Assembly (NCBI GenBank): GCA_029858925.1 | Contig: JAOUEB010000085.1 | Location: 1-6,340 of the forward strand | Direction of reading: 5' to 3' | Source: Nitrospira sp. | GTDB taxonomy: Bacteria; Nitrospirota; Nitrospiria; Nitrospirales; Nitrospiraceae | DNA length: 6,340 nucleotides | Part shown: one piece after another, positions 5,058-6,340 of the stretch | Layout: each line of letters starts with the position of its first letter | How positions within the stretch are numbered: position 1 is the first letter of the stretch | The notes under the pieces: model-generated | Seen by the model: only the letters and a program-made list of their open reading frames with translations | Told to the model about the DNA's origin: nothing | The model's database searches: none | Position numbers and translations under genes: made by a program

Positions 5058-6340
5058 TCAAATTGTGAACGTAAAGTACGACCACGGTGACCATGCGCAC
5101 AGGTTGCCATCCACATTCGCGCGAACCCGCCAACGGCCGCGCTGCATGCCGACAAAATTGTGGTCCCAAGCCGTGCCCGTGACGTTATGGTATGTAAGGA
5201 AGTGCTGTCCGGTCTCTTCGGCCCACTTCCCGGCATTCACTGCACCGAATGCATCGACCTCGACACTGTATTTCACAGGCGACAAGTTGACCGGATCCCA
5301 ACGCAACTGCATCTTCCGTGGCCAGTGATCGAATACGTCCCCCTTTTGTGGTTGCTCAAGCTGCGGCACCGCTCCCTTCCACCAGGTCAAGGTCGGATCG
5401 CCGAGCAACGCAAGTCCATAGAACCAATAGCGCTCCCAATCTTCATGGTCTGTGCCGCGCGCTTTCCACCAATCCACGAAGGCATCGCCAATGACCTTTC
5501 CTTGCCCCAATGGTCGGTAAAAGTCTTCGAAAAACAACATGGAACCAGACTTGGCGCTGGCAATGGCCGTCAAGCCTAGATTGTTGCCCCCGCCTGACTT
5601 GTCAAAGACGTACCAGCCAGCCAGATAATCGGCATCGGTGAAGCGTCCAGGCCCACAGCAGAATAGATTGTAGAAGTGAGCGTTTGGCGGATTGGTATCA
5701 CGGAAATACGGCGTGTCGATGTACTCGTTCACGGTACCCACCCGTAGCGCATGGCCCTGGACCCATGAGTGTGCACAGAGCTGCACCCAGGAGCGCAGCG
5801 AGTTGACTTCCGCCTTGTACAAGTCGGCGTCCGTCGTAGCCGGATTTGTATACTTGGTGATCGTCGCCGCAGGGAAGAGTTCGTCCAACGCACAATCATC
5901 AAAGCCGGTCCAATCGTCGTCCACGTAGGCCAACGCCGATCGTGCATGCCCCAATTGACCGAGCCGGAACTTGTGGTTGCGTGCGAAATAGTCGTTGATG
6001 AGTGCAGCGTCATTGCCGTTTCCGGTGGGCGACCACACTCGTCCTACCCAAATTTCCGGTTGAAGATGCCCGGTATGCGAATTGAACTTGCCGTTACCGT
6101 CCGGGTCTGTCCACGTGCCGTTCAGATCCATATAGTAAAGATCGCAGGGGAATTGATCGCCATCGATCTCGTACCATGGCGCGGGAATCGCGCCCACCAG
6201 CAATGCGCCAACCGGGTTAAAACTCTTGATGTATGTGCGCACATCAGCCGGCGTACCACCCTGCAAGACGTGGATCGTTGCCCAATACCCATCACGGCCG
6301 ACATCAATGACGTATTGATCAAGGCTGGCGGCAGTGGCGG
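5058..6340 (-). CDS. Gingipain-like (peptidase C25) cysteine protease, C-terminal part
   Basis: The frame is open to the window edge, so the gene's start is missing and 426 residues are visible. A TTG at 6266 is internal, not the start. Residue numbers below count from the edge. Features of C25 (clan CD) proteases appear in order. ALLVGAIPAPWYEIDG (45-60) and QFPCDLYYMDLNG (62-74) come first, then a Ca-loop-like DPDGNG (78-83), EIWVGRV (95-101) and ALAYVDDDW (135-143). The probable catalytic His is H190 in CAHSWVQGH, where many relatives have GHG. The probable catalytic Cys is C228 in FCCGPGRF. The catalytic region ends near LLGDPTLTWW. Residues from about 325 on (QLRWDPV..., YSVEV, RWRVRAN, WSPWSYFTF) look like an FN3-type beta-sandwich. 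Such enzymes are normally secreted or surface-exposed and made as precursors. An IS remnant begins 11 bases after its stop. Confidence 0.8.
   Translation of the reverse strand, partial: ATAASLDQYVIDVGRDGYWATIHVLQGGTPADVRTYIKSFNPVGALLVGAIPAPWYEIDGDQFPCDLYYMDLNGTWTDPDGNGKFNSHTGHLQPEIWVGRVWSPTGNGNDAALINDYFARNHKFRLGQLGHARSALAYVDDDWTGFDDCALDELFPAATITKYTNPATTDADLYKAEVNSLRSWVQLCAHSWVQGHALRVGTVNEYIDTPYFRDTNPPNAHFYNLFCCGPGRFTDADYLAGWYVFDKSGGGNNLGLTAIASAKSGSMLFFEDFYRPLGQGKVIGDAFVDWWKARGTDHEDWERYWFYGLALLGDPTLTWWKGAVPQLEQPQKGDVFDHWPRKMQLRWDPVNLSPVKYSVEVDAFGAVNAGKWAEETGQHFLTYHNVTGTAWDHNFVGMQRGRWRVRANVDGNLCAWSPWSYFTFTI

Overview
The window looks like a bacterial chromosome of moderately high GC content. 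It is consistent with a Nitrospira-type (Nitrospirota) Gram-negative bacterium. The reasons are a Pal-type outer-membrane lipoprotein, a PilZ protein, frequent GTG/TTG starts and the general look of the proteins. The lineage call is inference without any database search.

Left part (1 to about 3490) is compact, ordinary chromosome. A plus-strand gene encodes a small membrane-anchored protein of unknown function. It converges on a minus-strand group. Reading leftward, that group holds a two-gene microprotein unit (a 45-aa zinc ribbon, then a 47-aa single-span membrane peptide), pal (peptidoglycan-associated lipoprotein), a PilZ-domain protein after a strong intergenic hairpin, a 53-aa acidic protein, and msrA (methionine sulfoxide reductase A). 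Three of these genes are shorter than 60 codons. They rest on good Shine-Dalgarno sites plus recognisable composition or motifs.

Middle part (about 3490 to 5046) is gene-poor. At 3635-3683 lies the 3' part of a tRNA-Arg(UCG)-like gene on the minus strand, from anticodon stem to CCA, with stem mismatches and no 5' half. This is what an integrating element leaves at its far end, and its polarity places the element to the right. Just inside it are repeated TTAGCACA motifs and a TGTGCTAGCACA palindrome. Then come several hundred bases without a recognisable gene, followed by a decayed IS3-family copy (about 4488-5046). That copy has a frameshifted orfA, essentially no orfB, and imperfect terminal repeats.

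Right part (5058 to the window end) is the C-terminal 426 residues of a gingipain-like (peptidase C25, clan CD) cysteine protease with a C-terminal beta-sandwich (FN3-like) domain. Its 5' end lies outside the window. The IS remnant starts 11 bases after its stop codon. My reading is core chromosome on the left, then a tRNA-derived attachment scar, then an eroded genomic island whose visible cargo is a large probable secreted protease. I did not find a convincing wholly new system. The best leads are the microprotein pair, the acidic microprotein ahead of msrA, and the att-like scar with its repeats.
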